DNA of 64,000 nt from Rhizobiaceae bacterium (GTDB taxonomy: Bacteria > Pseudomonadota > Alphaproteobacteria > Rhizobiales > Rhizobiaceae): NCBI GenBank assembly GCA_023953905.1, contig JAMLJA010000004.1, positions 248,001-312,000 of the forward strand. Direction: 5' to 3'. Both the position numbers and the translations under genes were made by a program. Of the stretch, positions 62,217 to 64,000 are shown piece after piece (positions within the stretch are counted from its first letter, which is position 1; each line of letters begins with the position of its first letter). A model generated the notes under the pieces. That model was not told where the DNA came from. It made no database searches and saw nothing but the letters and a program-made list of their open reading frames with translations.

Positions 62217-63380
62217 TCAGCTGGGATCGTCTCGATGCACGTCGTGAACCGTCATTCCGTCTGATCCAGGTGCACTCGCCAGCCATTCGCGGTGGCGCAG
62301 CGTCTTGCATGTATCCCGGTAGCCGGCATCCCAGTGATCGCGCATGGAGGTCACGGAAAACTCGTAGTCCTTGGCCACGCTTTCATAGACCTTCTGCTGA
62401 TAGATAAGATGCACCACGTTGATTTGCGGCACGGTCTCCATTGCCGTCAAAAACGTCTGTTCCTCACTGGTGAGAGATTCAGCTGGCACTCGTCCCAGCG
62501 CGTCGCGCAAACGAAGCCTCAGATTGTGCATCTGGCGGAACGCATCGGTATTGTTGCGGGTGCGGCTCGAATACATGATGTCTTTCTGGCGCCCCAATAC
62601 GTCCGCCATATCGCGCGGCAGCAATCCCCGCGCGCTATAGAGATCGACCTGAAAGGCCAGCGTGTCTCCAATATCGTCTCGTTCGAGAAGATATTGAAGC
62701 GGCGTATTCGAGACCACGCCAGCATCCCAATAATGTTCGTTCTCGATCCGGATGGCAGGGAAAGCTGGCGGCAGCGCGCCAGATGCCATGATGTGGCGTG
62801 CCGTCAACACCTCCGATCCGGTATCAAAGAAGCGGGAGTTGCCGGTTCGAACATTGACGGCCCCCACACTCAAGCGCTGATCGCCGCCATTGAGGACGTC
62901 CCAGTCGATGAGACGATTGAGCGTCACCTCAAGTTCGGTTGTGTCGTAGAAACTGGTTGCGCCACTCGCCCCGGGAAACTGCATCCAGGGGGACACCATG
63001 CGGGGACTGAAGAACCCGGACAGCCCGGACCACATGGTCGTCATGGCGCTTAGTTCATTCTGCCATTTGCGAAACACATCGCCTTCGGGAAAGAAGTTCC
63101 AGATCCGGCGCGTCGTGACCGTCTCCCAGAAGTCGCGCAGACGATCCACCCGGTTTCCGGCTCTGTTTCCGGCGATGATCGCAGCATTCACGGCGCCGAT
63201 CGACACGCCGGAATACCAATTCGGTTCGACGCCGCCTTCATGCAGCCCCTGAAACACCCCGGCCTGATAGGCTCCGAGCGCGCCGCCGCCCTGGAGCACC
63301 AGCGCGATCGAGCGGTAGGACTGAAGCAGGGGCTTTAAGTCGAATGCGGCGTGAGACCGGTCTGGCGTTATCTGATCCAT
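62217..63380 (-). CDS. Patatin-like phospholipase (with DUF3734-like C-terminus)
   Basis: A 387-aa cytoplasmic lipid hydrolase. The oxyanion loop ALVLQGGGALGAYQAGV, nucleophile Ser in YSGVSIGAVNAAI (GxSxG) and catalytic Asp in HYWDAGVV are visible. The C-terminal part (about 280-387, including QINVVHLIYQQKVYE) matches the extension found in the rhizobial group encoded beside bdhA. The start at 63380 follows GGGAG. It lies 91 nt downstream of the hydroxybutyrate dehydrogenase gene, so the two are likely an operon for polyhydroxybutyrate or lipid turnover; that link is inference from context. Confidence 0.88.
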   Translation of the reverse strand: MDQITPDRSHAAFDLKPLLQSYRSIALVLQGGGALGAYQAGVFQGLHEGGVEPNWYSGVSIGAVNAAIIAGNRAGNRVDRLRDFWETVTTRRIWNFFPEGDVFRKWQNELSAMTTMWSGLSGFFSPRMVSPWMQFPGASGATSFYDTTELEVTLNRLIDWDVLNGGDQRLSVGAVNVRTGNSRFFDTGSEVLTARHIMASGALPPAFPAIRIENEHYWDAGVVSNTPLQYLLERDDIGDTLAFQVDLYSARGLLPRDMADVLGRQKDIMYSSRTRNNTDAFRQMHNLRLRLRDALGRVPAESLTSEEQTFLTAMETVPQINVVHLIYQQKVYESVAKDYEFSVTSMRDHWDAGYRDTCKTLRHREWLASAPGSDGMTVHDVHRDDPS

Positions 63381-63471
63381 CTCGATAGCTCCCGCGCACG
63401 CTGCCGATGTACCTCCGTCAGACACGGCGCTTGATTGCCAGGTGAACCTCCCGACATTGTGTTGAGGACTT

Positions 63472-64000
63472 TCAATGGGCCATCCAGCCGCCGTCGATCG
63501 ACATCATCGCCCCGGTGACCGGTGCGGCGTCATCCGAACAGAGATAAGCGGCCATGCCGGCAACCTGTTCGATGGTCACGAACTCTTTGCTCGGCTGGGC
63601 TTCGAGCATGACATCGTTGATCACCTGTTCCTTGCTCATGCCGCGCGCCTTCATGGTGTCGGGAATCTGCGCCTCGACCAGCGGCGTCCAGACATAGCCG
63701 GGACAGATGGCGTTCACCGTAATTTTCTGGGTCGCGACTTCAAGAGCTACGGTCTTCGTCAGACCCGCAATGCCATGCTTGGCCGCGACATAGGCCGATT
63801 TGAATGGCGAGGCGACCAAGGCATGGGCGGATCCGATATTGATGATACGGCCCCAGCCGCGCGCCTTCATGCCCGGCAATGCCGCCTTGATCGAATGGAA
63901 TGAGGCAACGAGGTTGATCTGGATGATCTGCTGCCATTTGTCGTCGGGGAACTCGTCGATGGGCGCCACGAACTGTATGCCCGCATTGTTGACCAGGATA
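63472..64000 (-). CDS. bdhA: 3-hydroxybutyrate dehydrogenase, partial (5' end outside window)
   Basis: The last 175 codons of an SDR that oxidises D-3-hydroxybutyrate to acetoacetate. The visible part begins ILVNNAGIQFVAP and contains SAHALVASPFKSAYVAAKHG, with the catalytic Ser and Tyr-x-x-x-Lys. It ends ITVNAICPGYVWTPLV...DGGWMAH. NNAGIQ and the SAHALVASPFKSAYVAAKHG block are characteristic of BdhA. The N-terminal coenzyme loop lies to the right of the window. Confidence 0.9.
   Translation of the reverse strand, partial: ILVNNAGIQFVAPIDEFPDDKWQQIIQINLVASFHSIKAALPGMKARGWGRIINIGSAHALVASPFKSAYVAAKHGIAGLTKTVALEVATQKITVNAICPGYVWTPLVEAQIPDTMKARGMSKEQVINDVMLEAQPSKEFVTIEQVAGMAAYLCSDDAAPVTGAMMSIDGGWMAH

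Noticed and set aside
1..64000. CRISPR arrays, prophage, insertion sequences, tRNA or rRNA genes
   Set aside because: No regularly spaced repeats, transposase or integrase genes, or tRNA T-loop patterns were seen on either strand; tmRNA, RNase P RNA and 6S RNA were also not recognised, though a covariance search was not possible.

Overview
This window is chromosomal DNA of an alphaproteobacterium, most probably Hyphomicrobiales (Rhizobiales). The evidence is gene content and order: glmM-ftsH-tilS-cpoB-pal-tolB-tolA-tolR-tolQ-ybgC followed by ruvB-ruvA-ruvC-rcdA, a hemC-hemD-mic60-hemY cluster, a CenR-type response regulator, an RcdA (DUF1465) protein, and consensus CtrA boxes (TTAA-N7-TTAAC). 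There is no rRNA or tRNA gene, so the genus cannot be named. No insertion sequence, phage gene, integrase or CRISPR array was seen. 

Layout. 1-17 kb is a core block, nearly all on the minus strand: a partial YbaK deacylase, an Omp25-like porin, glmM, ftsH, tilS, the Tol-Pal envelope-constriction system, Holliday-junction genes ruvABC, and rcdA. A secreted GH5 glycosidase on the plus strand sits between ybgC and ruvB. 17-31 kb is mixed housekeeping: a DUF2269 membrane protein, an acyl-CoA ligase with a TauE/SafE transporter, a ThiE-like protein, a Sel1-repeat protein, efp, an inositol-phosphatase family gene, a PAQR protein, an ExbB/MotA-like plus OmpA/MotB-like pair, an M32 carboxypeptidase, a ketopantoate-reductase family gene and an ABC exporter. 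31-44 kb holds rpmE, a cyclic-nucleotide-binding protein, cenR, an L,D-transpeptidase family gene, a small-gene cluster (methyltransferase, EVE, YciI), gpsA-tsaD, and hemCD with the alphaproteobacterial Mic60/Orf52 pair. 44-47 kb has a GGDEF-EAL protein and small DUF genes. 

47.6-60.3 kb is the accessory part: two convergent sugar-uptake loci. The plus-strand locus encodes an FGGY kinase, a GntR/UTRA regulator, a SIS isomerase and a CUT1 ABC transporter. The minus-strand locus encodes a ROK regulator, a CUT2 (ribose/fructose type) transporter, an SDR dehydrogenase and a GNAT acetyltransferase. 60.4-64 kb has a two-gene polysaccharide-export ABC transporter, a patatin-like phospholipase and a partial 3-hydroxybutyrate dehydrogenase. 

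The most interesting signal is not a protein. The 502-bp interval between rcdA and the DUF2269 gene contains two perfect CtrA boxes. Between them is a compact minus-strand unit of three hairpins ending in a strong intrinsic terminator. I read it as a candidate CtrA-controlled small RNA (or an attenuating leader of rcdA). A third perfect CtrA box lies upstream of the porin, and one-mismatch boxes lie upstream of pal and tolQ, so the first 17 kb looks like a cell-cycle/envelope regulon. The second signal is a GTGGTA-N2-TACCAC operator in front of gntR that resembles DasR/NagR sites. It points to a phosphorylated (amino) sugar as effector of the kinase-isomerase-CUT1 locus. All assignments come from reading the sequence; no database search was possible.
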